DNA from: Pseudorhodoferax sp. Leaf274
Lineage (GTDB): Bacteria; Pseudomonadota; Gammaproteobacteria; Burkholderiales; Burkholderiaceae_C
Direction: 5' to 3'
DNA length: 64,000 nt
NCBI RefSeq assembly: GCF_001422445.1
Contig: NZ_LMNA01000002.1
Location: 1-64,000, forward strand
The position numbers were made by a program, and so were the translations under genes. How positions within the stretch are numbered: position 1 is the stretch's first letter; each line of letters starts with the position of its first letter. The notes under the pieces were generated by a model that saw nothing but the letters and a program-made list of their open reading frames with translations, was not told the origin of the DNA and did no database searches. Shown piece after piece: positions 51,853 to 61,519 of this stretch.

Positions 51853-53703
51853 TCAATTGGGGTCGGTACAGGACAGGATGGTACCGAACGGACTGCGGGC
51901 ACCGGCAGGCGAAACCGTCTCGGTCCCGACGTCGGACGCCAGAATCGGGGTCACGTCTTTGTAGACGGCGCGCGATTCGGTGCCAGCCACCGCACTGCGC
52001 GCAGTCAATTCGAATTCGATCCAGCGCGCGTACTGCTCACCATAAGTCAGGCTGAAAGTCGCCCGTCCGCTCGCGTCGGTGGTGACGCTCCCCGGCGCCA
52101 CGATCACAGGTGCACCAGGCTCCAAGCGACCATTGCCATTGCCGGTGCCGAGCGCAACGGAATCCTCTCCAGCATCGAGCCGCCCGTTGTTGTTGAGATC
52201 TTCATTCGGGCACCACAGCCGCGACGCAACCACCCACGCGTTGTTGCCGTTCCACGCCATGAAACCCTTGCCATAGCTGGAGGCCATAACCGACAGCGTG
52301 ACGGTCTGGTTGGCCACTGCGACACCATTGGCATCGTTGACCTGGAGCGAAAAGGGCTTGGTGTAGGTCGTCTCGTCCAAATTGCCAATCGTATTGCTGG
52401 TCGCGATCGAGATGAACAGAGCGCGCGCGCTGACCGTCAGATTCGCCGTGCTTTGAATGGCAGTGCCGGCGACGGTCGCACGGATCTGCACACCATCCGT
52501 TGCCGTCGACGAGGGTCCAGGGATAAAGGTGTCGCTGACCTGGCCGTTGGCATCTGTCGTGCCAATGCCGGCGCCCAGCCGGCCGCCACTGGTGTCGGAC
52601 ACCAGCGTGAAGTTGACGGTGCGCCCCGACACCGGATTGCCGGAATCGTCGCGCACCACAGCCTGCAGCTGCGCCTGGTTCGTCGAGCTGCCGGCGGCAT
52701 TGGGGGGTACCGCTCCCGGGTTGACCTGCAGCACGATGGCATCGGGTGTCGAGGCCGTGAACAGCAGCGGAACGCTGGTCAGCGCGCCGCTGGAGATCTG
52801 CGCCGTCACGGTTGCCGGGCCGGCGGTCGAGGATGAAACGTTCACAGCCGCTTCGCCATTCGCATCGGTGGTCGCAGAGCCCGCGGAGACGACGCCGCGC
52901 GTGCTGCTGAAGTTCACCACCTGCCCGGCGACGCCAGCGCCTGAGGAGCGGAACCGCACCCGCACCTCGCGCAATGTGTTGACAAACACCTCGGTGCCGG
53001 CGCTCGGGCTGACGACCGTGAAGTCCTGGCCGCTGACGACCACGGCCAGGGTGGTCGAAGCTCCTGCGCCGGTCACCGTCAGCACGTCGTTGCCTGCCAC
53101 ATTGGCCACGTAGTTGAAGCTGGCACCACCGTTGGCATCCGTGGTCAGATTGGCCGGGCTCACGTTGTTGCCCAGCGAGGAGCGCACTGCGACGGCAGCT
53201 GCAGAAATGGGGTTGCCGCCGCTGTCGCGCAGCGTGACGGCATAGGTGGCCGTGCCGCCCAGCAACACCGATCCGACACCGACCACCGACAGGCCCGTAC
53301 CGGTCACCGGCACCACGATCGAGCCGGTGATGGTCCCCGCTGTGACCGTCACGCGGATGTCGCGATTGGCACGGTTCGCACCGGTCGCCAGGATCGCGGT
53401 CGCACTACCGCTGGTATCTGTCTGGGCCGCTGCGGACTGCAGCACGCCAGAGTCGGCAGCGAAGGCCACAGGCGTATCGGCCATCCCGTTGTTGGCCGCG
53501 TTCTTCACGAGCGCCGTGATGGTCACTGTGTTGGCGCTGGCCGACCCCAGCGTCGACGCCGAGGACAGCACCTCCACCCCCGCGACGGCCGGCGTGGTGG
53601 TGCCTCCGCCCGAACTCCCACTGCCTGTGGAACTCCCCCCACCCCCACAGGCCGCCACCAAACCCGCCACGGCCACTGCCGCAAGGTATCGCATCCAACG
53701 CAT
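51853..53703 (-). CDS. Lipoprotein with repeated bacterial Ig-like (Big_1) domains
   Basis: The 616-aa protein has a signal peptide with lipobox LVAAC (Cys about residue 19), a Gly/Ser-rich linker (GGGGSSTGSGSSGGG), then several tandem Ig-like repeats of 90-100 residues. Each repeat has the invasin-type pattern of VTLRDSGGNPISAAAVAV and TTDANGGASFNY; further TTDANGEA and TDANGQVSD copies are visible. The C-terminal region (about 430-616) is more divergent, with LNNNGRLDAGEDSVALGTG-like acidic loops. It is presumably exported and surface- or periplasm-exposed, for adhesion or as a pilus accessory. It lies between pilQ and aroK, which are normally adjacent. Confidence 0.85.
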   Translation of the reverse strand: MRWMRYLAAVAVAGLVAACGGGGSSTGSGSSGGGTTTPAVAGVEVLSSASTLGSASANTVTITALVKNAANNGMADTPVAFAADSGVLQSAAAQTDTSGSATAILATGANRANRDIRVTVTAGTITGSIVVPVTGTGLSVVGVGSVLLGGTATYAVTLRDSGGNPISAAAVAVRSSLGNNVSPANLTTDANGGASFNYVANVAGNDVLTVTGAGASTTLAVVVSGQDFTVVSPSAGTEVFVNTLREVRVRFRSSGAGVAGQVVNFSSTRGVVSAGSATTDANGEAAVNVSSSTAGPATVTAQISSGALTSVPLLFTASTPDAIVLQVNPGAVPPNAAGSSTNQAQLQAVVRDDSGNPVSGRTVNFTLVSDTSGGRLGAGIGTTDANGQVSDTFIPGPSSTATDGVQIRATVAGTAIQSTANLTVSARALFISIATSNTIGNLDETTYTKPFSLQVNDANGVAVANQTVTLSVMASSYGKGFMAWNGNNAWVVASRLWCPNEDLNNNGRLDAGEDSVALGTGNGNGRLEPGAPVIVAPGSVTTDASGRATFSLTYGEQYARWIEFELTARSAVAGTESRAVYKDVTPILASDVGTETVSPAGARSPFGTILSCTDPN

Positions 53704-53746
53704 AGCTCTTCCCTCTTGTGATTCTGTAGTGCCGTGGACCGCTGCC

Positions 53747-55861
53747 TCAGCGCCCCGCCATCCGGTCGGCGATCATCTTCGGCGTGATGAACACCAGCAT
53801 CTCCGTCTTGTTCGACGTGCGCGTGCGGCTCTTGAACAGGTTGCCGGCGATCGGGATATCGCCCAGCAGCGGCACCTTGGTCACGTCGTCGTTCTCGGTC
53901 AGCTCGAAGATGCCCCCGATCACCACCGTGCCGCCGTTCTCCACCAGCACCTGGGTCTTGATGTGCTTGGTGTTGATGGCAAAGCCGGCCGAGGTGCTCT
54001 GGCCCACGCTGTCCTTGTTCACGTCCAGGTCCAGGATGATGTTGCCCTCGGGCGTGATCTGCGGCGTGACTTCCAGCTTGAGGTTGGCCTTGCGGAACGC
54101 GATCGAGGTGGCGCCGCTGGACGTGGCGACCTGGTAGGGCAGCTCCGTGCCCTGCTCGATCAGCGCCTTGGTCTGGTCGGCCGTCACCACGCGCGGGCTG
54201 GACACCACCTTGCCCTTGCCATCGGCTTCCATCGCCGACAGTTCCAGCGTCAGGAAGCGCCCCACGCCCTCCCGGAAGATCGAGACCGCGAAGCTGGCCG
54301 CCTCCGTCGCGCTGCCCTGCGTCGTGGCCGGCAGGTTGACGAAGTTGCTGCTGGTGTTGATGGCGTTGCCGTTGGCGGCGGCCACGGCATTGCTGTAGCT
54401 GGTCCCGGCCACGATCCGGTTGCCGCCGCCCAGGCTGTAGCCGTTGCCGTTGCCGCCACCCAGGCGCACGCCGAGCGACTTGCCGAAGGTGTCGGAGGCT
54501 TCGACGATGCGCGCCTCGATCAGCACCTGGCGCACGGCCACGTCGAGCTTTTTGATGAGTTCGTTGACAGCGTCCAGCCGGCTCGCCACGTCGGTCACGA
54601 ACAGCTGGTTGGTGCGCGGCTCGGGGATCGCCGTGCCGCGCACGCTCAGGAAGCGGCTGCTGCCCGTGCTGCCGGCGCCGCCACCACCACCCGCATTGGT
54701 GATCTGCGTGGCGATGTCGGTCGCCCGCGCGTAATTCATCTGGAACGACTGGGTGCGCAGCGGCTCCAGGTTCTCCAGCGCCGCGGCGGACTCCAAGTCC
54801 TTCTTCTTGCGCGCGTCGATCTCGTCCTTGGGCGCGATCCACAGCACGCTGCCGCTCTTCTCCATGCCCAGGCCCTTGGCATCCATGATGATCTGCAGCG
54901 CCTGGTCCCAGGGCACGTCCTTGAGCCGCAGCGTGACCGAGCCGGTCACCGAGTCGGAGGTCACGACGTTGAAGTTGGTGAAGTCGGCGATCACCTGCAG
55001 CAGGGCCCGCACCTCGATGTTCTGGAAGTTCAGCGACAGCTTCTCGCCGCTGAAGCCGGGGCCCTGGCTCAGGCGGTTCGGGTCGACGCGCTGCGGCCGC
55101 ACCTCGACCACGAACTGGCCTTCGCTCTGGTAGGCGCTGTGCTCCCAGTTGCCGCGCGGCTCGATGACCATGCGCACGCGGTCGCCGACCTGGAAGGTCG
55201 AGATGGTCTGCACCGGCGTGTCGAAGTCGGCCACGTCCAGCCGCCGCCGCAAGCCCTCGGGCAGCGAGGAGTTGAGGAACTCCACCACCAGGCTCTGGCC
55301 CTGCTGGCGCACGTCCACGCCGACCTGGCTGTTGCCCAGGCCCACGATCACGCGGCCGGTGCTGTCGGCGCCACGCCGGAAATCCAGGTCGCGCAGGGCA
55401 GCGCGGCCTTGGGCGCCGGCATCCGGGAACACCGGCGTCGGGCTGGCCGGGAGCGCCGACACCACGGGATCGAGCACGATCAGCACCGAGTTGCCCTGCA
55501 GCAGCGCCTTGTACGAGGTGGCCTGCTTGAGGTTGAGCACCACGCGCGAGCGATCGCCCACGCTGAGCACATTGGCCGAGCGCAGATTGCCCTGGTTGAT
55601 GTCGATGGGCGTGCGCGGCATGGTGCTTGCCACGCCGGCGAAGTCGAGCGCGATGCGCGCTGGCGACTGGATGGCCACGCCGGCCGGCAAGGCGGCCGGG
55701 GCTTCGCTCAGGTCGATGCGCACGATTTCCGAGCCGTTCTGCAATGCGCCGGTCACGGCCTGGATGGACGGCACGGCCCAGGCACCGAAGCAGGCCAGCG
55801 CCAATCCGCAGGCCGCGAGGCCTCGCGCCAGGATGCCGGACCGGTGGTTGTGCTTGTTCAT
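53747..55861 (-). CDS. pilQ: Type IV pilus secretin PilQ
   Basis: The 704-aa outer-membrane secretin has a signal peptide (about residues 1-29), two AMIN domains (about 35-290), an STN/N0 domain (FQNIEVRALLQVIADFTNFN), an N1 domain with PWDQALQIIMDAKGLG, and the C-terminal secretin pore (VLIEARIVEASDTFGKSLGV ... TEMLVFITPKMI). A Gly-rich insert (NAGGGGGAGSTGSSRF) precedes the pore. It is the last gene of pilMNOPQ, overlapping pilP by 4 nt. Confidence 0.97.
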   Translation of the reverse strand: MNKHNHRSGILARGLAACGLALACFGAWAVPSIQAVTGALQNGSEIVRIDLSEAPAALPAGVAIQSPARIALDFAGVASTMPRTPIDINQGNLRSANVLSVGDRSRVVLNLKQATSYKALLQGNSVLIVLDPVVSALPASPTPVFPDAGAQGRAALRDLDFRRGADSTGRVIVGLGNSQVGVDVRQQGQSLVVEFLNSSLPEGLRRRLDVADFDTPVQTISTFQVGDRVRMVIEPRGNWEHSAYQSEGQFVVEVRPQRVDPNRLSQGPGFSGEKLSLNFQNIEVRALLQVIADFTNFNVVTSDSVTGSVTLRLKDVPWDQALQIIMDAKGLGMEKSGSVLWIAPKDEIDARKKKDLESAAALENLEPLRTQSFQMNYARATDIATQITNAGGGGGAGSTGSSRFLSVRGTAIPEPRTNQLFVTDVASRLDAVNELIKKLDVAVRQVLIEARIVEASDTFGKSLGVRLGGGNGNGYSLGGGNRIVAGTSYSNAVAAANGNAINTSSNFVNLPATTQGSATEAASFAVSIFREGVGRFLTLELSAMEADGKGKVVSSPRVVTADQTKALIEQGTELPYQVATSSGATSIAFRKANLKLEVTPQITPEGNIILDLDVNKDSVGQSTSAGFAINTKHIKTQVLVENGGTVVIGGIFELTENDDVTKVPLLGDIPIAGNLFKSRTRTSNKTEMLVFITPKMIADRMAGR

Positions 55862-56409
55862 TTGACTTTCTCCTGCAGCTGCAGACTCGCCGCGCGCTCG
55901 ATCCACTCGCCGCCGCCGTCCTGCACGATTTCGCGCAGGCTTACCTCCGCTTCGTCGATCTTGGTCACTTTTCCGTAGTTCTGGCCCATGTGTTCGCCCA
56001 CCCGCACCTGGTAGATCAGGTTGTCGACGCGGACCAGCGCCACCGGCGAGCCGCCGCGGCGCAGGCTGCCGACCATGCTCATCGCATCCAGCGGGAACGC
56101 CTCCAGCGGCTCCTTGCGGCGCGCCAGCTCGGGGCCGATCAGGCCGGTGTTGACGGCGCTCGGCGCCGCGTCCTGCCGCAGCACCGAAGCCAGCCGCTGC
56201 TGGCTGAAGGGGTCGACGGACGTCTCCTGCGTGTAGGCCTGGGGCACGAACTGCTTGGGTTCGGACAGCGGCGTCACCTTGGGGCGCACCTGGCCGCGCT
56301 GCTCTGCCATCCATTGCTGCAACTCGCCCTGGTCGTCGCCCGCGCAGCCGCCCAGCAGCGCCACGGCGGCCAAGAGGAGGCCCACCCAGGCCGGATGCCG
56401 CCCGCTCAC
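55858..56409 (-). CDS. pilP: Type IV pilus lipoprotein PilP
   Basis: The 183-aa inner-membrane lipoprotein has lipobox LLGGC (Cys about residue 22), an extended Pro-rich linker, and a C-terminal beta domain with VALVRVDNLIYQVRVGEHMG that contacts PilQ. The start codon is GTG, overlapping the pilO stop by 4 nt (GTGA). Confidence 0.95.
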   Translation of the reverse strand: MSGRHPAWVGLLLAAVALLGGCAGDDQGELQQWMAEQRGQVRPKVTPLSEPKQFVPQAYTQETSVDPFSQQRLASVLRQDAAPSAVNTGLIGPELARRKEPLEAFPLDAMSMVGSLRRGGSPVALVRVDNLIYQVRVGEHMGQNYGKVTKIDEAEVSLREIVQDGGGEWIERAASLQLQEKVK

Positions 56410-57080
56410 TTGCCGGCTCCCTTGGCTGCGGGCTTCTGGGCGGCGATCTCGTCGGCGTCCAGGTAGCGGAAGGTGCGCGCCGTGGCGTCCATCGTCAGCG
56501 CACCGTCGCGGGCGGGCACGATGCTGATGTTGTTCAGTGTCACGATGCGCGAGAGATTGGCCACGTCGGCCGCGAACGCGCCGATGTCGTGGAAGCGGCC
56601 CGTGACCCGCACCGCGATCGGCAGTTCGGCGTAGTAGGGCCGCACCACCACCTGGCCGGGGCGGAACAGGTCGAACTGCAGGCTGCGGCCCAGGCCCGCC
56701 TGGTTCACGTCGGACAACAGCGCCGCCATCTCGGCCTTGCTGGGCAGCTGGCGCTCCAGCTGCGTCACGTACTGCTGGATCTGCTCGCGCTGCTTCTTCA
56801 GTGCGTCCAGGTTCACGGCCTTGACAAGCCGCGTCTCATAAGACTTGCGCAGTTCCGTTTCCTTGGCCTGCTCGGCCACCAGGTCGTCCTCGAAGCTGCT
56901 CAGGTAGGCGAACCAGGCCACCGCCATGACGGCCACCGCGACGAAGGTCAGCAGCAGCACGCGCGGCAGCGCCGGCCACTGCGACGGGTCGGACGGGTGC
57001 AGGTTGCGGAACTGCCCTGCGACGCTGGCCTGCAGCGCGCCGAAATCGACGGAGCGGGCCTTCTTGGATTGGGTTGCCAT
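56406..57080 (-). CDS. pilO: Type IV pilus alignment protein PilO
   Basis: The 224-aa bitopic protein has a cytoplasmic N-terminus, one helix (LLLTFVAVAVMAVAWFAYL), a coiled coil (about 75-115, rich in E, K, Q) and a ferredoxin-like periplasmic domain with LFRPGQVVVRPYYAELPIAV. It pairs with PilN. It begins 12 nt after pilN. Confidence 0.94.
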   Translation of the reverse strand: MATQSKKARSVDFGALQASVAGQFRNLHPSDPSQWPALPRVLLLTFVAVAVMAVAWFAYLSSFEDDLVAEQAKETELRKSYETRLVKAVNLDALKKQREQIQQYVTQLERQLPSKAEMAALLSDVNQAGLGRSLQFDLFRPGQVVVRPYYAELPIAVRVTGRFHDIGAFAADVANLSRIVTLNNISIVPARDGALTMDATARTFRYLDADEIAAQKPAAKGAGK

Positions 57081-57092
57081 GGCGCTGCTTCT

Positions 57093-57713
57093 TCAGGGTC
57101 GTGCAGCGGCCGGTGCCGAAGCCGCCTTGGCGGCGGCCGCGACCTCGCTGGCACGGACCAGGCGCACACGCAGGTTGAAATTGGCCACGCGCCGGCTGTC
57201 GCGCGGCCCCAGGGCCACGTTGCCGGCAACGATCTCGGCCAGGTCCGGCTTGGACAGCCAGGGCGTGTTCTCGGCCAGGTTGCGCAGCAGCTCGGAGATG
57301 CGCTCGTTCGACTGGGCCACGCCCTGCAGCGTGACGGCCTGGTCGTCCTGCCGCAGGCTGGTGATGTAGACGCCGTCGGGCAGCTGCTTGACGAGCTCGT
57401 TGAGCAGGTGCACGGGCAGGTTGCGGTCGGCCTGCAGGTCTTCGACCGCCTTCTGGCGTGCCGTGAGCGCCGCAATCTCTTGCTCGATCGTGGCGATCTC
57501 CTTGATCTGCACGTCCAGTGCCTGGATCTGCGTCTGCAGGAACTGGTTGCGGCCCTGCTGGTTCTCGATGCGCGCCTGGAACCACAGGTAGACCACGCCG
57601 GCCACCGCCAGGCCGATCAGGGCCGACACGCCCAGCATCACCTGGAAGGCGTCTTTCCGGGCCTTGCGCGCCGCCTCGCGGTGCGGCAGCAGGTTGATGC
57701 GCACAGCATTCAT
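57093..57713 (-). CDS. pilN: Type IV pilus alignment protein PilN
   Basis: The 206-aa bitopic protein has the conserved N-terminal INLLPHREAARKARK (binds PilM), one helix (LGVSALIGLAVAGVVYLWF), a coiled coil and a periplasmic ferredoxin-like domain. A GAGGGG Shine-Dalgarno lies about 7 nt upstream, inside the 23-codon reading frame that separates pilM and pilN. Confidence 0.95.
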   Translation of the reverse strand: MNAVRINLLPHREAARKARKDAFQVMLGVSALIGLAVAGVVYLWFQARIENQQGRNQFLQTQIQALDVQIKEIATIEQEIAALTARQKAVEDLQADRNLPVHLLNELVKQLPDGVYITSLRQDDQAVTLQGVAQSNERISELLRNLAENTPWLSKPDLAEIVAGNVALGPRDSRRVANFNLRVRLVRASEVAAAAKAASAPAAARP

Positions 57714-57781
57714 CGGTGCACCCCTCGGCCGGCGCCCACCGCGTGGCGGGCGCGCACCGGAACGACCGTGCGGGCGCTCAT
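57710..57781 (-). CDS. Possible 23-aa mini-cistron between pilM and pilN
   Basis: A 24-codon frame starts with an ATG overlapping the pilM stop (ATGA) and ends with a TGA overlapping the pilN ATG (ATGA). It contains the pilN Shine-Dalgarno. The peptide would be basic (MSARTVVPVRARHAVGAG...) with no known family. It may only relay ribosomes from pilM to pilN, or be chance in high-GC DNA. Confidence 0.3.
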   Translation of the reverse strand: MSARTVVPVRARHAVGAGRGVHR

Positions 57782-58854
57782 GGGAACCTCCGCAGCGCCA
57801 GCCCGCAGGAGGTCAGGTAGGCCGGCGCCTCGCGGCCCATGCGCGCGGTGCGCACGTCCTTGCCCATCTCCATGCCGTCGAACGGGTTGGCGAGGTGGCA
57901 CGGGAACGAAGAATGCAGCGTCACCGCCTCGGCCAGCCCGCCCAGCGGCGCCGACCCGCCGGCCAGCATCACGTGGTCGACCTTGTTGTACGGGGTGCTC
58001 GTGAAGAAGAACTGCAGCGCCCGGGCGATCTCCTGCGACAGGCTTTCCACGAACGGGGCGAGCACCGCGGTGGCGTAATCCGGCGGCAACTCGCCGCTGC
58101 GCTTCTTCTGCTCGGCCTCCTCGGCGGAGAAGCCGTACTGGCGCACGATCAGTTGGGTCAGTTGCGCGCCGCCGAAGGCCTGGTCGCGGTCGTAGAGCAC
58201 GTCGCCATCGCGCAGCACCTGCATGCTGGTGGTCATCGCGCCGATCTCGAACAGCGCCACGATCTGCCCCAGGCCTTGGCCCGGCAGCTGCGCGACCAGC
58301 CGGCCGACGGCCAGCCGCGAAGCAAAGGATTCGATGTCCAGCACCATGGGTGTCAGGCCGGCGGCCTCGGCCAGGCCCTGGCGGTCCTGCACCTTTTCCT
58401 TGCGCGAAGCCGCGATCAGCACCTCGACGTCGCCGGAGCCGCCCGCGCTGGGCCCGATCACGCAGAAGTCCAGGCTGACCTCGTCGAGCGAGAAGGGGAT
58501 GTACTGGTTGGCCTCGGACTCGACCTGGAACTCCATCTCCTGCTCGGTCAGCCCGCCGGGCAGCGCGATCTTCTTGGTGATCACGGCCGAGGGCGGCAGC
58601 GCCATCGCCACGTTCTTGGTGCGCGTGCCGCTGCGCTTGACCAGCCGGCGCAGAGCCTGCGCCACCTCGTCGAACTTCTCGATGTTGCCGTCCGTGATCC
58701 AGCCGCTCTCCAGCGGCTCGATGGCACAGCGCGACAGCACGAGGCGGCCTGCGGCGTCATGGTCCAGCTCCACCAGCTTGATGCTGGACGAGCTGATGTC
58801 GATCCCCAGCAGCGGGGCCGGTCTACGGCTGAACATCGTCCCCAAAGAGATCAA
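57778..58854 (-). CDS. pilM: Type IV pilus actin-like protein PilM
   Basis: The 358-aa cytoplasmic protein has the FtsA/actin fold: LLGIDISSSSIKLVEL phosphate loop, LVLDIESFASRL-like second motif, GQIVALFEIGAMTTS and VMLAGGSAPLGGLAEAV. It binds the PilN N-terminus. The TTG start at 58854 is supported by AGGGG 6 nt upstream; an in-frame ATG at 58836 is the alternative. First gene of pilMNOPQ, divergent from mrcA across a 265-nt gap in which I see no convincing sigma-70 promoter. Confidence 0.95.
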   Translation of the reverse strand: MISLGTMFSRRPAPLLGIDISSSSIKLVELDHDAAGRLVLSRCAIEPLESGWITDGNIEKFDEVAQALRRLVKRSGTRTKNVAMALPPSAVITKKIALPGGLTEQEMEFQVESEANQYIPFSLDEVSLDFCVIGPSAGGSGDVEVLIAASRKEKVQDRQGLAEAAGLTPMVLDIESFASRLAVGRLVAQLPGQGLGQIVALFEIGAMTTSMQVLRDGDVLYDRDQAFGGAQLTQLIVRQYGFSAEEAEQKKRSGELPPDYATAVLAPFVESLSQEIARALQFFFTSTPYNKVDHVMLAGGSAPLGGLAEAVTLHSSFPCHLANPFDGMEMGKDVRTARMGREAPAYLTSCGLALRRFP

Positions 58855-59119
58855 TCAAGGCCCCTGAATTGCTCGGAAATAGCTACAAATGCTGACAAGC
58901 TTTATAGATGCTATCAGCAACAGTTTGGGGCGGGAACCGATTGTGTACGCCGCATCGCGTGGGGCGTTGCCAAAAGCCGACGCCCAGGCGCGCCGACCCG
59001 CTCGGAATTTGTAACAGCCGGCCTGTGGCACGCGCGCTGCGGGAACGGCGCAGCCGCAGGGGGCAAGGCAAAATGACGGGCCGCGCCCGGCCCCGGCCGG
59101 CGCCATTTCGCGAGCCCCT

Positions 59120-61519
59120 ATGCCTTCAAAGTCTTCCCCTGGCGACGCCCCCAAGGCCGCCCCTTCCACCCCGCGCAGCCCGTGGGGCTGGGTCGGCCGT
59201 GTGCTGGCTTGGCTGTTGGGCATCGCGGCAGCGGGCGTGGCAGCCGTGGCGCTGATGGTGGCCATCGCCCTGGCGGTCGCCTACCCCAACCTGCCGGACA
59301 TCTCCGACCTGGCGGACTACCGCCCCAAGCTGCCGCTGCGCGTGTATTCGGCCGACAACCTGCTGCTGGGCGAGTTCGGCGAGGAACGCCGCAACCTGAT
59401 GCCGATCGCCGAGATCCCCAAGGTCATGAAGGACGCCGTGCTGGCCATCGAGGACGCGCGCTTCTACGAGCACGGCGGCGTGGACTACAAGGGCGTGGTC
59501 CGCGCGGCACTGGCCAACCTGGGCAACCTGAAGAGCCAGGGGGCCTCCACCATCACGATGCAGGTGGCACGCAACGTCTACCTGTCGTCCGAGAAGACCT
59601 ACACGCGCAAGATCTACGAGATCCTGCTGACCTTCAAGCTGGAACACCTGCTCTCCAAGGACAAGATCCTGGAGATCTACATGAACCAGATCTTCCTGGG
59701 CAACCGGGCGTACGGCTTCGCCGCCGCATCGGAAACCTACTTCGGCCGCCCGCTCAAGGACATCACCGTCGCCCAGGCCGCCATGCTGGCGGGCCTGCCC
59801 AAGGCACCGTCGGCCTACAACCCGATCAGCAACCCCAACCGCGCGCGCGTGCGCCAGCTCTACATCATCGACCGCATGCTGGAGAACGGCTTCATCACCG
59901 CCGCCCAGGCCCAGCAGGCCAAGACCGAGGAACTGCGCATCCGCCCGGCCAACGAGGGCGCGCGCGTGCACGGCGAATTCGTCGCCGAGACGGTGCGCCA
60001 GCTCATGTACGCGCAATACGGCGACGCCACCTACACGCGCGGCCTGAACGTCTACACCACGCTCCATGCCAGCGAACAGATCGCGGCGTACAACGCGCTG
60101 CGGCGCGGCATCATGGATTTCGAGCGCCGCCAGATCTACCGCGGCCCCGAGAAGTTCGTGACGCTGCCGGCCGGTGGCAACGAGCTGGAAGACGCCATCG
60201 ACGACGTGCTGCTGGGCCACCCCGACAACGGCGACGTGCTGTCCGCTGTGGTGCTGGAGGCGACGCCCAAGCGCATCCTGGCCGTGCGCGGCAACGGCGA
60301 CGAGGTCGAGATCACGGGCGATGGCCTCAAGCCCGCGCAATCGGGCCTGGCCGCCAGCGCGCCGCCCAACATCAAGATCCGCCGCGGCGCCGTGATCCGC
60401 GCCGTCAAGACGCCCAAGAACACCTGGGAGATCACGCAGCTGCCCGAGGTCGAGGGCGCCTTCGTGGCCATGGACCCGCGCAGTGGCGCGGTGCGCGCGC
60501 TGGTCGGCGGCTTCGACTTCCAGAAGAACAAGTTCAACCACGTCACCCAGGCCTGGCGCCAGCCCGGCTCCAGCTTCAAGCCCTTCATCTACTCGGCCGC
60601 CCTCGAGAAGGGCTTCACGCCCGCCACCGTGGTCAACGACGCGCCGCTGTTCTTCGACGCCGGCTTCACGGGCGGCCAGCCCTGGGAGCCCAAGAACTAC
60701 GACGGCAAGTTCGAAGGCCCCATGACGCTGCGCACGGGCCTGGCGAAGTCCAAGAACATGATCTCCATCCGCGTGCTGCAGGCCGTCGGCGCGCAGAACG
60801 CGCAGGAATGGATCACGCATTTCGGCTTCGAGGCCGAACGCCACCCGGCCTACCTGACCATGGCGCTGGGCGCCGGCTCGGTCACGCCCATGCAGATGGT
60901 GGCCGCGTACTCGGTGTTCGCCAATGGCGGCTACCGCGTGAACCCCTGGCTCGTGGCCAAGGTGACCGACCACAAGGGCCGCACCCTGGTGGAGACCCTG
61001 CCGCCGGCGCTGGACGAGTCCATGCGCACCATCCCGGCGCGCAACGCCTTCATGATGAGCCAGTTGCTCAACGAGGTGACGCTGCGCGGCACCGCCGCGC
61101 GCGCGCAGGCCACGCTCAAGCGCCCGGACGTGTACGGCAAGACCGGCACCACCAACGACGCCATCGACGCCTGGTTCGCCGGCTACCAGCCGACGCTGGC
61201 CGCCGTCACCTGGATCGGCTACGACCAGCCGCGCAACCTCGGTTCACGCGAGACGGGCGGCGGGCTGTCGCTGCCGGTGTGGATCAACTTCATGGAAACG
61301 GCCCTCAAGGGCGTGCCGGTCGCCACGCTGACGGCGCCGCCCGGTGTGGTCAACAGCGGCGGCGAGTGGTTCTACGACGAGTACGCACACAACGCCGGCG
61401 TCAACAGCCTGGGCCTGGATGCGCCGCTGCCGAACAGCAGCGGCAACGGCGGTGGCGCAGTGGTGGCCCCGCCGCCGGCCGAGGAGCGCAACCGCATCCT
61501 CGACCTGTTCCGCAACTGA
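59120..61519 (+). CDS. mrcA: Penicillin-binding protein 1A
   Basis: The 799-aa bifunctional peptidoglycan synthase has a cytoplasmic tail and a membrane anchor (about residues 20-55). The GT51 glycosyltransferase domain has catalytic Glu in EDARFYEHGGVD (about 110) and ASTITMQVARN. An OB-like insert follows. The transpeptidase domain has SSFK (about 483), KSKN and KTGTT (about 673). It is divergent from pilM, as in most Proteobacteria, and its stop codon directly abuts that of convergent cyaY. Confidence 0.96.
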   Translation: MPSKSSPGDAPKAAPSTPRSPWGWVGRVLAWLLGIAAAGVAAVALMVAIALAVAYPNLPDISDLADYRPKLPLRVYSADNLLLGEFGEERRNLMPIAEIPKVMKDAVLAIEDARFYEHGGVDYKGVVRAALANLGNLKSQGASTITMQVARNVYLSSEKTYTRKIYEILLTFKLEHLLSKDKILEIYMNQIFLGNRAYGFAAASETYFGRPLKDITVAQAAMLAGLPKAPSAYNPISNPNRARVRQLYIIDRMLENGFITAAQAQQAKTEELRIRPANEGARVHGEFVAETVRQLMYAQYGDATYTRGLNVYTTLHASEQIAAYNALRRGIMDFERRQIYRGPEKFVTLPAGGNELEDAIDDVLLGHPDNGDVLSAVVLEATPKRILAVRGNGDEVEITGDGLKPAQSGLAASAPPNIKIRRGAVIRAVKTPKNTWEITQLPEVEGAFVAMDPRSGAVRALVGGFDFQKNKFNHVTQAWRQPGSSFKPFIYSAALEKGFTPATVVNDAPLFFDAGFTGGQPWEPKNYDGKFEGPMTLRTGLAKSKNMISIRVLQAVGAQNAQEWITHFGFEAERHPAYLTMALGAGSVTPMQMVAAYSVFANGGYRVNPWLVAKVTDHKGRTLVETLPPALDESMRTIPARNAFMMSQLLNEVTLRGTAARAQATLKRPDVYGKTGTTNDAIDAWFAGYQPTLAAVTWIGYDQPRNLGSRETGGGLSLPVWINFMETALKGVPVATLTAPPGVVNSGGEWFYDEYAHNAGVNSLGLDAPLPNSSGNGGGAVVAPPPAEERNRILDLFRN

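Noticed and set aside
59026-59040. Sigma-54-like TGGCAC-N5-CTGC upstream of mrcA
   Set aside because: The -12 element is imperfect (CTGC for TTGC), the site is in GC-rich DNA where chance matches are common, and mrcA is not a known sigma-54 gene.
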